This document shows positions 48,001-60,606 of a DNA stretch of 64,000 bases, in pieces. Within the stretch, counting starts at the first letter, position 1, and each line of letters starts with the position of its first letter. The notes beneath the pieces were generated by a model. It had not been told where the DNA came from. It was given only the letters and a program-made list of their open reading frames with translations, and made no database searches. Origin of the DNA: Taeniopygia guttata (Eukaryota > Chordata > Aves > Passeriformes > Estrildidae); assembly GCF_048771995.1 (NCBI RefSeq), contig NC_133027.1, positions 64,169,501 through 64,233,500 on the forward strand. Direction: 5' to 3'. The position numbers and the translations under genes are program-made.

Positions 48001-50354
48001 ATCTCCATTCCACACTGCAATTATTAGAGAAAGAAATTAATTTCTTGGTTTCAAGGAATTTGGTAAAGGAATAGAGGGTTGAAGAGAGGAAATAGAATTT
48101 TGCAGAGCCATGATTCCAAAATAATTCAGAAAGGAAAAATCCTGTATAAAAACAGGATAGAAAGTTATGGAAGAGAACTGACATTCAGCATGCTGTTAAA
48201 ACTCTACATTACTAGAATAGTGGCAACAAAGTCACTCCTTGTTTATATTGCATTCCAACTGTTTTGTTCTCTTCCACTATTCTTTGCCATTTGTTTTTAT
48301 ATTTACTGTTCCATATACCAATTAAGAATTCTTATCAGGTCTTCCAAGTAGTAGAAATTTAAATTAGATTACAAAAAGACCTCAAAAGCAGAATGAGATT
48401 TTAAATGGATCATTGAAAGTAACTGCAAAATTCTTTTATCAGAAGGGGGGAAGGTAATATTTTTTAAGAGTGCCTTAAAATTAATCCAAAATGAGTGTCA
48501 CTTATTTTCAGCATGTCAGATTTGGAAGGTCTACTCTGAGGTTAATGTGAAAGTGAATGTAAAAATATTTTAAGCTTTTTATTCACCAAACTAGAATACC
48601 ATGAAATGAAAACTTCAGGAAACCAAGGTGGTATCAACAGCACCAGCCATAAGGAATACAGTGCCCTAAAGTATATTCCATTGAGGTAACTGAATTGGGG
48701 TGCAAGTTGTTCAGGATAAGATTTGCTGCTTTTCCTTCTGCCACATGGAATAGTAAAAAAGGTATCCAGCTGCACGTTTCTTGAAGGAATCTGCATTTCT
48801 GCCATGCAGTTACTGTGTTGTATAAGCTGCCAAAATAGGTGGTCCAACCTTTCCCCCACACTACCAAACTCCCATCTTTGCCTTCTGCCCTATGCCATAT
48901 GTTGACCAGAATCACAGCTGAACTTGCCACATTTATATCTCTTATTTTTCACTAGCAATAGCCAACAAGTAGTGAGCAAGGCAACCTTCAAAAATTGCAG
49001 TGTCTGCTGTTTGGGAGGCAGTGGCCTTGTCTGCACCAGTGTTTTTTCTGGAGTCTCTGAGGACTGACAAGGCTGGTCAAACCACATCAGTATCAGGGAT
49101 GCTCAGTGAACAGCTGCAGATGGAGCTCCCTAGACAGGGACTGTTTCAACTCCATCCACATTGCCAAAAGTTAAACAGGAACTGTGCCCCACCCATTACC
49201 AGTGCTTCACAGTCATAAATTTAAAAAAAAAATTAAAATAAAAAGAAACAAACACCTACATCAAATGCCTTTAAGGAAGAAAATGTGTCCCTTCCTGTGA
49301 AAGGCCTCAAAGAATCTCTGCTCTCGGGCGCTGCACCACTTCCCACACACTGTCACAAGTCTCTAGTACTCGGTGCCGTTATTTTCTGGCACCAGGTGAT
49401 CTCAAATCTTTTCTTTTTTCTAAGTAATTTTCCATTCCTCACACCTATGAAGAAGAGTTTTATAAAGCTGATTCACCTAAAGCTAGGTGATCCCTGTGCA
49501 CAGTTTCAGCTCGTTCCATGGGCCCAGTCAAGAGACTCACCATGTAGGACCCCAACTCTCCTCCAGGCTGACAGTTCCCAGCTCATGGGGACACCACATC
49601 CCAAAATGTGCACAGACACCTGCCCCAACAGGCACAGCAGCAAGGGGCACTCAGGCAGGTGCTGCTAGCCAAGGTGGTGGCCAGGGAGAGGGCAATCTAC
49701 TTGAGGATGGAGGAGTAGTGGAGGCTGTTGTGTGAGGCCTGAGAAGAGGCACCAGGGATGAACAAGGCTGGGGTGAGGCAGCTATGGAGGGGCAGGCAGA
49801 GAGGAGCCCTTGAGGGGAAGGGAAGCCCAGCCTCATGCACCTGATAGACGTGCTGTCTGAGAGAAGCCTCTCCTCCAGGCAAAACAGAAACCTGAGGAAT
49901 TTTTCTGAGGGACAAGGTGGCAGCTGCTGATCAGTCAGTACCAAATTTAGTCACACGAGCATGGGATCATAGGGTTAAAAGTGAACCCTCAGCAAAGCCT
50001 AAACTGGGGTGTAGGTATATGGGTGCATTATTGCTGAGGAAACTTCATTTCTTTATCTTTTTTTCCTTCAGCTCCTGAGTGGCTGAGAGAACTGCTTCTG
50101 CAGAGATTGCTACTTGTATAAAACACAACAGTCTGCTGAAATAGATTTAGTTTATAAGGTAGTTCTCCATCACTGCAGAGCAGTAGTACAGACCTGAAAG
50201 TCACTTGTACAGAATACCGAAAAAACAACACTCATAGCAACAAAATCTTCTGGGTCAACAAAGAAAGGTTTGCGAAAAGAAAAAAGGCTTTGATGTCAGT
50301 CCTTTGGATTTTGAGCAATTTTGTGAAGTGGTAATGGGGAACCAGGGGATGTTA
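45073..50354. other. Intergenic, one GC-richer patch at 49,300-49,900
   Basis: The 49.3-49.9 kb patch has overlapping open frames on both strands (up to 127 codons) caused by higher GC; no domain is recognised. A stretch at 49963-49992 (GGGATCATAGGGTTAAAAGTG) faintly resembles a CR1 end. Elsewhere nothing. Confidence 0.5.
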
Positions 50355-50930
50355 CTTAAACAGTGCAAAGGCTTTGAATAAAGAGTGTTCACAAAAGGCT
50401 ACCAAGGAAAGCCAGTTGTCAGGAGGAGAAGAGTGGGTAACACCCTGCCAGTCATGGATGCAAATCCAGTTAGGGGATAGCACACAGGGGGAGAGCAGGA
50501 ATAATTACTTGGTTCTCTTCACAGCATTTAAGTAGTGGGGTGCCTCTAGGATCAATACAAAGTGGCATTGTTTAATGTACTTATTGAGGTCTACTAGAAA
50601 AGCTGCATCCATAAGAGCAGTGGGCAAGACAAGGTTGGTGAGGCACCTTGGTAAGCCTTGACAACACTAAGTAACTGAGTAATGCATCAGCAAAGGGAAT
50701 GCAGTGTTGATGAGTGCACAGTAATGCAACTTGGAAGGCATGATTTAAACTACTCATATACACAGATGAGTTCTGAATTAATTGTAACCTTTCAACAAAA
50801 AGATTGAGGCATCAGCGTGGACAGCTTAATGAAGATGTCTGCTCAGTGTGCTGCAGCGGTCAAACCCAGAAAATAAGCTGTAATAAAAGAAAATGGATGA
50901 CAGAAGATATTGTAATATGATTATATAAAA
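50355..50930 (+). mobile_element. CR1 ORF2 reverse-transcriptase relic, sense orientation
   Basis: Ordered matches to the CR1 reverse transcriptase: TTCACAAAAGGCTACCA (from VPHQRL-type codons), CCAGTTAGGGGATAGC (NWLTGDR region), then from 50531 the codons read SSGVPLGSIQSGIV before a TAA at 50573. This is the worn counterpart of SGVPQGSVLGPLLF. Further on TGCACAGTAATGCAACTTGG and GCTCAGTGTGCTGCAGCGGTC match the NxxKCxVMHxG and SxQCxAAVxKAN blocks. Frameshifted and stop-ridden; distinct copy from the antisense relic at 26 kb. Confidence 0.8.
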
Positions 50931-53900
50931 AAATATTCATAGAAAATTTCAGTTATCCAACCTCAGAGGGACTCAGAAGAGAAACCTGCCTAGAGAATAA
51001 ACCAAATGAACTTGCAGAGGTCAATCATGCCAAGTGCTGCTTATGTCCTGAGTTACTGACTGCAGTGCATCCTAGAATCTCAGCACCTCAACTGAGCAGA
51101 TTGATGACTTTTAAAGAAAGAGTACATGAACTTTTGTTCAATGAAGGATGGAATGTATATGGCACATGGCATGCTTATGTACCTTGTTCATAATAAGGAA
51201 ACATGTAAAAGGACACAGTCTTTCAATGCAGCCTGTAACTAATCTGTAGAAAACTGGTCATAAACTGTTACTGTGGTAAATAGTTTTGTTTACCACCAAA
51301 GCCAAGGAGACTTAAACATACATAAAAAAGAAAGGAAACACAGCCTCTCTGCTTATGTAAACAGAGTCAGTCCATTAACTGTTGTAATCAGTCGAACTGA
51401 TTATACAAGCCACCGAGGTACCATTTCATCAGTTGTACAGAAAATAAAAATGACAAGAGCCTTCAATTTCCAGTGCTCAAGAGTCAGCAGGGCAGACAGC
51501 ATTAAGACAGAAATCCCTCAGATTTATGTCTCCACCAGTGATGATATAGCTGGCGAGTTGCTTTATATCAAAGTTTTGTCCTTCCAGTTGTAGTCATGAG
51601 GGAACCCTTCTTCAGGTATTGTTGAACGCCGATGCATCTCGAGCTCTCCAGAAGACATTAATGTTGCCATAGCTAGTTAGGCAGATACAGAACTTCGTGT
51701 ACCAGCAGCTTTTCCTGTGCTATGAATACCTGTCTTCAGGCAAAATGCATGCAACTGAATTTCTTATGTCCTTTTAGCTATTTGTTCTCTCTGAAATCAA
51801 GTTCCCTTGTGCTGTGCAAAAAAAACTGAAAAAAATTGAGCGAGGGATTGCTAGCCATAATACATGAGAAGCAATATGACAGTTTAAAATAGCATTAATC
51901 AGAGCTGTAGACTGAATTTAAGTTAGTATTAGTCACAGAACACTTTGTTTTATTCTGCAAGACCTAATATAATATTCAAGACCACATAATATTAAAAAAA
52001 AAAATTAAAAAAAAAAATAATAATAATAAGTCAACTAGCCTGGAGAATTAATACATGAAGGACAATAATGAAATGTTCAAAACATTGCAAACTGTTAGGA
52101 GTTTTGCCCTTAAATGTGAAGACTTATAGAAAATCTGTAAAAGAAAATACAGAGTGGTGGCTATTTCACAAACTCATGAAGGAATAAAAGCAATATGTAT
52201 GTGTCCATTAGTAGTAATAATCCTCTTCCCACCCTGGCATGGGAATGGTGGGGGGAGACAGGGATTGGAACTGCAGACAACTTTATTGAAGTACAAGTGT
52301 AGGTCAGCCTTCGCCCTTGGAGGAAATATTCCTCTTAAGATCTTGAAGACAACTTCAGACAGATGCAAGAGCCCTAACACATATTCATGCTATTGCTTAA
52401 CGCCTTCCATACCACAGCAAATTATATGATGTTTGGTTTATCATGTATGGGCATTACAGTGAGGGAAGCTGTTGGATTTAGCATTTTTTAAATTACTGGA
52501 ATTTGGTTATTGGGGTGTCAAGAGTCTGCAGGGAAGAAAGAGACAGTAGATGTGGTAATGCAAAGAAGTTGTCAAAGAAGGTAACTTCACTGTGATTGAT
52601 AGTATGTTGCTGGACTGCTGCCATTCACCCTGTGAGAGATTTGGCGGGGGTGTTGCACATAGCTGCAGGAAATGGGCTATTTGGTAGGAAAATTGCAGTG
52701 ATCTTCCTGGACAAGAGCTATGAGGATTGAAAGTTTGCAGGGAAAATTCATCCTGGAGCAGAAAGGAAGCAAGAGCCTCCAAAGAGTCTTGCAGAGGTAA
52801 TTGGTAAGAGGCACTGGGAGTGGAATATTTAGGACACAGGAAAGGCAGAAAAGAGTGGGGAGAAATTTGTCCTGTTGCTTGGGTGGGACTGAACACAAGG
52901 TTATTGGAAGGGTTACCTTTTGGATGAGATTAAAAATACCAGAGTGGATCCTGCCTACACTGAAGTCAGTGATGGTAATGACTATTTCTACTGACATTAA
53001 GGTAGCCGGAGCCCCACTCATGATCTGAAATAAATGCAGAAAACTAGGATAGCTGTAAAATGCTTTGATGTCGAATATCTGTGGCCACAGTAGTGATTCT
53101 TAGGCATTAACCCAAAAAGATCTCTGCTAGCCATTTTCTAGGAGAAAGGTATCAATTTTTTCCACTTTGCAGAGACATAAAGTGAGGTCTATGTAGGACT
53201 TTCAGAGCAAAAAGGAATTTGGGTGCTTAAGTCTGATTTTAATTATACTGCTGGAGCTGGGAGAGAGAACAAATACCCTGGCTCCTGGCCTTTTGATGAG
53301 ACCACTGCACAGCTATTAAAGGACTTGTTTTCCTTTCTGATTACATTTGACCATTTAAATCCATTTAAGCTTCTACTCTAAAAGGAAAAGTGTTCATGTT
53401 CAATTCTGGAGTAATTAGGTAATGTTGGTATTATGCTCTGAAGCTGTGAAGTGGTAATTTATGTAAAAGGCGACTAGTAGTATTATTAGTGCTTGAGTAT
53501 GATATCATCAGGCTGATGCATAAGAACAGCAAAGTGTGAAAAATTGCATACATCTGCTGTGCTTTCCTAAAAACAACTGAAATCAAAAATAATCAACTGG
53601 GAAAAAAAATTGATGGTTTATTTTGCAACACTCATAAAGATATGTCTGATAAGAAAACAGGGTATATATTTCCAAATAAGGGGCTACCAAACATGAGTTT
53701 TGAGTAGTTTTAGGAAATAGAAACTATTTTGCATATTTACATTTCTTTGTTTACATTTCATTATTTTTCGTGGGTTTGAAAGACTTACTGTACATATTTC
53801 AGAGCAAAACTTAAAACATACTAGAATTGAGTCTGTCGTTTCCAAATCCTAGGGCCCACAAAACAGCTACTTACACAAATGGAAACAACATTTTCTGGTG

Positions 53901-56900
53901 CCAACCAAAATGAAAGGCTGAAGGAAAGCAGGAAGTAATCCACATAGAAAGTGTGTAACTAATCTTGAGAGGGATAGCAGCAAGGCTCCACTGCAGCAAG
54001 CATTCAGGAAGGGAGAAGCACAGATAGGCATCTTCTACACTGAGAATGGCCTGTCTGAGCAAGATTAACCCTTGCCACAGAAAACAAAGATAACCTATTG
54101 GTGTTCCAGAGAACAGACAATGTGAAGTGCTGGATTGAGATGAGACCACATTTGGAATATAAACCCTCAAAATACAGCTTTGCAGTAAAAAGGTTCTCAG
54201 CTTAAGAAAGGCAGCGAAAATCCACTGATATGACAGGTCAGACTGGAATGATTCCTAGAGTCTTCATCTTTGTAAAAAAAAATAAAACCACTGGAAAAGG
54301 TGTATGCAGAGTAAGTTGCCTAAAATTACAAACAAAATGAGAAGGTTTATTGCTTATAAATTCTCCTGAACCCACAGCATATTTCTAAAGGCCCGGAATA
54401 GATAGTGCTGCCATCACCACACAGTACACACATTATAATTATTTAATTTAGGAGAAGAACATAATCAAATCAAAGGAGAAAATGTAACTGAAACTGCAAC
54501 TGTCTGCTGACAATGTATGACATGTGACACCAACACCACAGCTGCTTGTAACCCTTTATCATCAAGAAGAGGACTAAACTACTTCCCTATTTCTTTAAAT
54601 AAAAATTTAAAGTGGCAAAGTTGCTAGACAAACCATAGTGGTTATATGAAACAACTACTTTCCTACATTCTACATCACCATATTTGCACACACTTGTTTG
54701 CTGTACACAGAACTCTTGTAGTCCCACAAAAGTCAGTATTTCTCATGTGATTTAGAGAGATTCTGCTGCATATTATACCGTTAGGTCCAATAAGCACATC
54801 CAAAGTATGTGCTCATCCATATCTAAATTGGTGTTCAGCATTGCAACAGAACATTTCTCTTCTATAATAACCATTATGTTAATTTTACTAACATTTTCTT
54901 CAAGTCAGAAATATTGAAATTGCAAGACACAAACTAGACTTAATCAATGGAATAATATAATTATATTTTTAATTGGTTACTATTAAATTCCAGGCCAGAC
55001 ACTCACACAAATCAGTGTCTCAAGTGGACTGTTGTGCTATAATGATGTGACCACCTGAAAATCCAGTCCCAAGTACAGATAGCTGCTGGAAATAAGTTGT
55101 GTCACTTTGATCTGGTAGTCTGAGAAGTTAAGATTTTGTCAACCTTACTCATTCTGAGAATGATCTTACTTCCTGCATAGCCTCATCCTCTTAAAATAGA
55201 ATGTTTGTATGCAGATACAAGAGAATAAGGTACTGTGTGATCTGTCAAAAAAATGTGACTGTTAATCATGTATATAAATGTATCTGTATTGAGCCAATAT
55301 TTGTAATCATAAATCTTTTTTTTTTAGCATTCCAGTTCATTCTAATAATAAATTTCAATTATTCAATGGACTTCAAATAAATTACTTGTCAACTACCAGT
55401 TCAATTAATTACAGAATGTATGCAGCAAATGCTTTAGGTGTACTCATCCAGGTCTAATACATACTTAGAAGTATGCACACTGCTTTCTAATAATTTTAAT
55501 TAAATAAACCATTGAAGTCTTTCTTGACGTAGACAGGTAGTATTAGCATGTGGCTTGGTCTCCAAATTGAAAAAATACTTGTTCATACAGCCTAGCCCTG
55601 GTGACCGCTTTCCACCTCTGTGCTCTATTTGAGCTTGTGTTATTCAGTTTACTACAGAAGCTGCCACTGCTTTATCAAAAGCACCTGAATGTTTCCTTTT
55701 GTTATTTCTGGTTCCCACTGATACCAAAATATAAAGAGTAGTGAAAAGGTCTGTGTTGGGATTCTCTGTGACAAATGGAATCATGCTTGATTCATTATTT
55801 GCTTATGTGTGTGTTTATTTTAGTATATTTACATCCTCTCATGCCTCTTCAGGAAATAATGTTCCTCATAAGTTTTCCCATTTTTGCACAGTTAATTTTT
55901 TCAAAAAAGATGCCTTGCAGTGAAATTACACTTAAGGAATACTCTTAGTTGTGATCACACAAATTTGAAAGACTGCACAAAAAGGGTATGTAAGGGTAAA
56001 AAATTGAGCTTGCCAAGACATTCTCACATGAATAAGATCATGAAGATAAAGGGTGCAAAGCCACATTCATTGTTATCAAAATACAATATACTGGCACATA
56101 TCTTGATCCATCTAACAAAACACAAAAAATGTATGTGGGAAGAGAGTAGCACAACTTGCATAGCCTGTGTTCCTTAATTTTGACCAGCAATTTTATGTGT
56201 ACATCTTTGGTTCCAGCATACCAACAAGAGATGCAAGCATATGAAACTCTCTAACATATCCCCTAATGCTTCAAGGAAGTTCCTTGCCCTAGGTAACTCC
56301 TTTCAGAATGATTTGCTGCTAATAAAGCACACCTGTAACCCCAGTTCTCAGCACAGTAACCACTTACAACCAGCACAGAGATGGTTTATCCTGCCAAACC
56401 TGTCAAAGAAAAAATTAATTCCATACAGGCTAATTGAGATAGCACATTCTATGCCTCTTTCTGCATTTCCACTGACTTTCTCCCACTAGCCAACTCTTAA
56501 GAATACAATACAGATTTGCTTTGACATCACTCCAGTAACTCATGGTAACACAGGCCACCACTAAAAGAAATTCCCAGTGGGTCATCTCATCCACACTTGG
56601 GCTCCCTCCCAACAGAGGGGAGCAGTGATGGGTTCAGGAAACTCGTGTCTGATATTGAACTAAGTAAACTGAGATAATCCTATGTGTTCTGCCATAGTCT
56701 GGATTTTGGAGCTGTTCAAACAGCTAAATTTGCCATGGTAATTTCTTCCCACCTGGATACACAGAGGATCTCATTACTAGACCCATGGTTAATCTTGTGT
56801 CCAATCTTTCCCCTCAATCCCATAAGAATAGCCAGTCTCTCAATAACCCAGAAAACAGAGCTCCCTGTTAATCAAAACCCCAACAGCAAAAAAAGGTAAC

Positions 56901-59439
56901 TGTTCTTCTCGGAAAGGGAATTCCAGGGGGTAATAAAAGGCATGCTGAGAGACCAAAGCAGATTTCTCTGCTCCCTGGGTGCCCATCTGGAACAAGCTTG
57001 TCCTTTTTCCTCAGGATGGGCAGTGAAACTGGAGACAGCAATCCAGCAAAGAACTGGGAACATCCTGCACCTCCATCCCAACTGCCATGTGCCTCTGGGA
57101 AGGGTGGGTAGTTTTGTTAAAGGTAGCTTTGAAGAGATCAGATGTGAGAGCAGCCAGATCATAGCTTGTCTTTCCAATAGCAGTGTCATTGCTACAGAAA
57201 GGGCATTTCTTCCAGGATATCACTCTAATATAATTTCCTATCAGATAACCCTAGCAGCTCTCCTGACCTGGATTTTCCTGACTGCTTTGTGTCAGCATGG
57301 GAGGGAACACACAGAAACTCACCTCCACCATCATCTGGGACAGAGAAGTTACAGACAGTTAGGGATTACATTTTCAAAGTTGCAAAAAAAGGACTTGAAG
57401 ATCCAAGTCCCCCTGAAATTTGTTGCCCTGGGTATCTTGTTCTAGGGATATATTCCCAATACTCAGCAAGCTTAAACATTTCCAATAAATATCTGAAAAC
57501 AGACCATCTGGGATTCTCCTTTGTGATTTTCCTTTCCTTCCTTTCATCACGATCAGCAGACATTCCACTCTGGAATGAGTAAGCAGGGCTACATCTGCAA
57601 GCCAGCCTTCCAATCCAAAATGTTAACATTCAACTGAGGATCCACCTTTCTCTTTCTTTGCCATTGTCATGTTTGATATTCCTCAGTGATTTGTCCTAGA
57701 TGGAACCTTCAGTCACATTCTGCTTTCAACTCTACTCTGATTCTTCACTTGAGAAGCAACTCTGTGAATCCTGCTGCTTTCGTTCCCACCCCTGGCCATC
57801 TCCAGCTTTCTCCTGACATGCAGTGCCCTGCTTTCTTGCTGCCTGACTGAGGAACCAACTCAAATGCAAAAGACTTTGAAGAGTATGAAAGAGTATGATT
57901 TCTTTAAATAGCCATGGCTTAGATCAGGAGTAGCAAACAAAATGAGATTCAGGGTTTCCTGAGAGCTCAGTGGTGATGGGCTCATGCTTTGTCCTGCATT
58001 CCCTTAGCTGCCAGTCACAAGTCTTCCAGCCAGTTCCTGGAAAGCAACCAACTGATGGCGTTCCCACTTTGCTGTGGCCATAAACAATGACAGACTTGCC
58101 TTGTCTGGCACCGCTCTGCTGAGCCTTATCTGGATCCCATTGTAGTCCCTGATGGAGAAAGCACCATCCCACCTAATTCTTTGTATGTTGACTGTAAATG
58201 CCTGAAGCTATGTTTTGTATGAGTGAAGTGTCATGGAGGCTGTGACTTCCCTACTACTACTTCTGGCACTCTTGTGCCAATTGTCCATAACTCACTTTGG
58301 CAAGCTGGCAGCTTCCAGCACCTGAAAGCTGAAAATAGGAAAGGGCATTTGCAGGATAGTGATACGATGTATGCTTGGCTTTAAAAAGGATTACAAATTT
58401 AAAGCAGTGGAGAGCAAAAAGGCATACCAAGTATCACCATGGATATGTGACATTAAACAAACCACTTGTCATGATACACAGCTGACTACTTGCCAAATGG
58501 AACAGGATCTTCATATTATTCATTGCTTTGTCCTGCTAAACCTGCACACCAACGAAAAGAAAAAAAACTCCAGAAAGGTACTGTCACTTTTCTGACCATC
58601 CCTGCCTGTGTTGGAGATGCTTGTTCAGAGGCAATTCCCACATCCGTCTACTGACATGCATTTGAAGACCAAAAGGTGAAATCATGATGGGCAACCTACT
58701 TAACTGCTGCAGGAAAGGGAGCTCTAGGACAAGGTAATTTCCTTGAAGCAACTCACATTCTTAAAGCTTCCTGTCCTCCCAGCACTTTGATTTCACCCCT
58801 TTCATCCCTTACAGCTAAGACATCAGCCAGGTATTTTCCTGGTATCCCATGACTGCCCAACTACTGCCACCTGTCCATGTAGCTTTGCCAAAGGATTGCA
58901 CCAGCCACACAGAGACACTCATCCATCACACCTCAGGGCATCCAGGAGCCCAGCTCTGCCTTGAGTCTCCTTGAGATGGAGGCAGAGCTAACCATCCTTT
59001 AGGTTTTATAAGTCATTGCAGCCAAGAACCTGGTCCACCCAAAAGGGGGCAAGATGCTGCCACCTGGAGAGCCTCCTGAAGCATCCCATTTGCCTCACCT
59101 GCGCCTCCCCAGGGAGGCCCTCCTGCACTGTGCTGCATCCTTACAAAGCACGTGGAGGAGCAGAAACCCCATCTCAGCCTACACTATGGCCGTCTTGACC
59201 TCATATTCACAATGCTTTGTGCCAGGGGAGTGTCCTGCCTAGCACTGTCCTCTGCGTGCCCGTAGACGGCTCCAAGAAGAAAAACAAACACAGAAGCAGA
59301 AAGCCAGGCAAAGGCACTGTGGAAAAGTGGGCCACCATCCAGCACTTCCCTGTGGCATGCCTCCCCCAGCCCTTCAGCTCTTCCCTGCTATTTGAAGGGC
59401 AGCATGGCTTCCGTTCAGAACGAGCTGGTGGATCTGGAG
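50931..59439. other. Intergenic, nothing firm before the CITED2 island
   Basis: A-run and TAA-repeat tract at 51991-52030; T10 near 55317-55325. Largest frames: minus 129 codons at 52507-52896 and plus 167 codons at 56942-57445, neither with a recognisable domain, splice context or CpG promoter. AT-rich homeodomain-word-dense DNA at about 55240-55420 could be regulatory but is unproven. Confidence 0.5.
51991..52030 (+). repeat. A runs followed by TAA trinucleotide repeat
   Basis: Two A11-type runs separated by TT, passing into five TAA units ending in TAAG. Confidence 0.9.
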
Positions 59440-60253
59440 CAAAAGGCAGGAGCGACGGCCTGGGGGGTGGGGGAGCGGCTTGGGTACGCGTGGCCCTTGC
59501 TGGAGCTGTGCAGCGAGGCACGGCTCTGCCGGGCAGGGGGAGCGATCGGGGACGTGCCCAGCCAGGGCGATTGCCCGTGCCCACCCGCAGCCCACACGTT
59601 CTGGGTTTTTTTTTCCAATGGAAACAATTGTAAATAACTGTAATAAACCGTACCACACCGGCCAAGGGCAAGAGTGGGTGGGCACTCGCCCTGCACAGCC
59701 CGGGTGGCAGCGGGCAAAAAACAGGAGAAGGAACGTAGGAAGTGGGGAGCGTGCCGGTATCCCCACATACACCTCCCGCATGCGGCGCCCGTGTTTGTGG
59801 AAAAAGGCGGATTTCGGATCTCGCCTCCGGGAGAGGGGCCGGTCCCATGGACGCCCACGCGGGTACTGGGGCCTCACGCCGGCGGATCCGGGCACCTGCA
59901 CCACGGCGGCGCCGGAGGGACGGACCTCGCCCTGCCCGGGCAGCGCTGCCGGAGCGCTCAGCCCCACTCGTGTCGGCGGCCGCCACGCTGCAGCGACACG
60001 ACCGGACGGGGCGCAAGGGGCAGCGGTGATGCCCGGGCGCGGGGCGGGACGTGGGCAGGAGAGCGGCCGAGGGGTGCGCGGGGTGCCGCTCCCGCCGCCC
60101 CGCCGCAGAGCCCCGCTTTGTTCCCGGGGGAGGCGCTGAGCGCAGGGTGCGCGGGTGCCTTCCCGACCGCCTGGCCCCTTCCCGCGTGTCTCCGAACACG
60201 CGTGTGCCCCGCTGCCTGCGCGCGCGCGCTGGGTGTTGGGTGCTCGGGGTTTG

Positions 60254-60313
60254 GTTTTTTTTTTTTTTTCCCTTTTCATCCCCCCCCCTTTTCCCTCCCC
60301 CCCCCCCCCCCCC
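60254..60313 (+). repeat. Polypyrimidine tract (T run, then C runs) near the CITED2 promoter
   Basis: About 60 bases are pyrimidine with a single A at about 60278: a T run at 60255-60269, CCC, TTTT, a run of C at about 60280-60288, then TTTTCCCT and about 17 consecutive C at 60297-60313. The minus strand is the matching purine tract with long G runs, capable in principle of G-quadruplex (or i-motif on the plus strand). Long one-base runs also make the length uncertain in an assembly. Confidence 0.85.
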
Positions 60314-60377
60314 GCCCCGCTTGCTCCAGGTTTTACTTCTGGTTGCCTGTAAGGGTTTTGCTCCTCCCTTCTGAAAT

Positions 60378-60389
60378 CCTATATTAGCC
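60378..60389 (+). promoter_or_regulatory. CITED2: TATA-like / CArG-like element upstream of CITED2 exon 1
   Basis: CCTATATTAGCC contains TATATTA (60380-60386), a plausible TATA box about 225 bases before the exon 1 donor, in an otherwise GC-rich setting. The same bases differ by one position from a CArG box (CC, six A/T, GG; here AG). If it works as TATA the start site would fall near 60,410. Motif match only. Confidence 0.5.
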
Positions 60390-60409
60390 GCGGCCAAAGC
60401 CGTGTAAGG

Positions 60410-60606
60410 AACACAGCTCATTGTTGGCAAGTGCCGATGCGCCTCGCGGAGGGGCGAGAACCAGCTCCGGGGCTGCGGCAGCGATCGCGGCGCCGGTCAC
60501 GTCAGCGCTGGGGAGAGGGAGCCGGAGAAGCCCTCTCTATGCTGGGTGACTCTCGCTGACTGATTCCACCGCCACCTTTGAAGGAGAAGAAGAAAGAAGC
60601 CGAGAG
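60410..60606 (+). other. CITED2: CITED2 exon 1, non-coding (5' end estimated)
   Basis: The 3' edge is well supported: GAG followed by GTGAGT, a near-perfect splice donor with GT at 60607-60608, after a purine-rich exon end (AAGGAGAAGAAGAAAGAAGC). A leader exon split from a single coding exon is the known CITED2 arrangement. The 5' edge is a guess, placed about 30 bases after a TATA-like TATATTA at 60380-60386; the real start could differ by tens of bases. The exon contains a CRE/HRE-like TCACGTCA at 60497-60504. It has no good upstream ORF that continues into the coding exon. Confidence 0.7.
60497..60504 (-). promoter_or_regulatory. CITED2: Composite CRE-like and hypoxia-response core
   Basis: TCACGTCA on the plus strand reads TGACGTGA on the minus strand. 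That is one base from the palindromic CRE (TGACGTCA) and includes ACGTG, the HIF core (RCGTG). It lies about 100 bases before the exon 1 donor. CITED2 is a known HIF-1 target and feedback inhibitor, so a site here is plausible, but binding is inferred. Confidence 0.5.

Noticed and set aside
49285..49944. Cluster of open frames on both strands at 49.3-49.9 kb
   Set aside because: Explained by locally higher GC; Pro/Ser-rich translations with no domain.
49963..49992. Possible CR1 end (GGGATCATAGGG and following)
   Set aside because: Only about 30 bases with partial resemblance; not enough to annotate as a separate element.
56942..57445. 167-codon plus-strand frame, the longest in the desert
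   Set aside because: No recognised domain, no CpG promoter, overlapping frames in other phases and strands; length is within what chance gives over 59 kb on six frames.
1..59000. Search for endogenous retroviral LTRs or viral gene relics
   Set aside because: No LTR-like TG...CA pair with internal viral domains was seen; the only reverse-transcriptase traces are of CR1 (non-LTR) type.
59207..60430. 407-codon minus-strand open frame across the CITED2 promoter island
   Set aside because: GC-rich CpG islands have few stop codons. The frame runs through the pyrimidine tract (giving poly-Gly/Lys), is Arg/Pro/Ala-rich without a domain, and competes with equally long frames on both strands.
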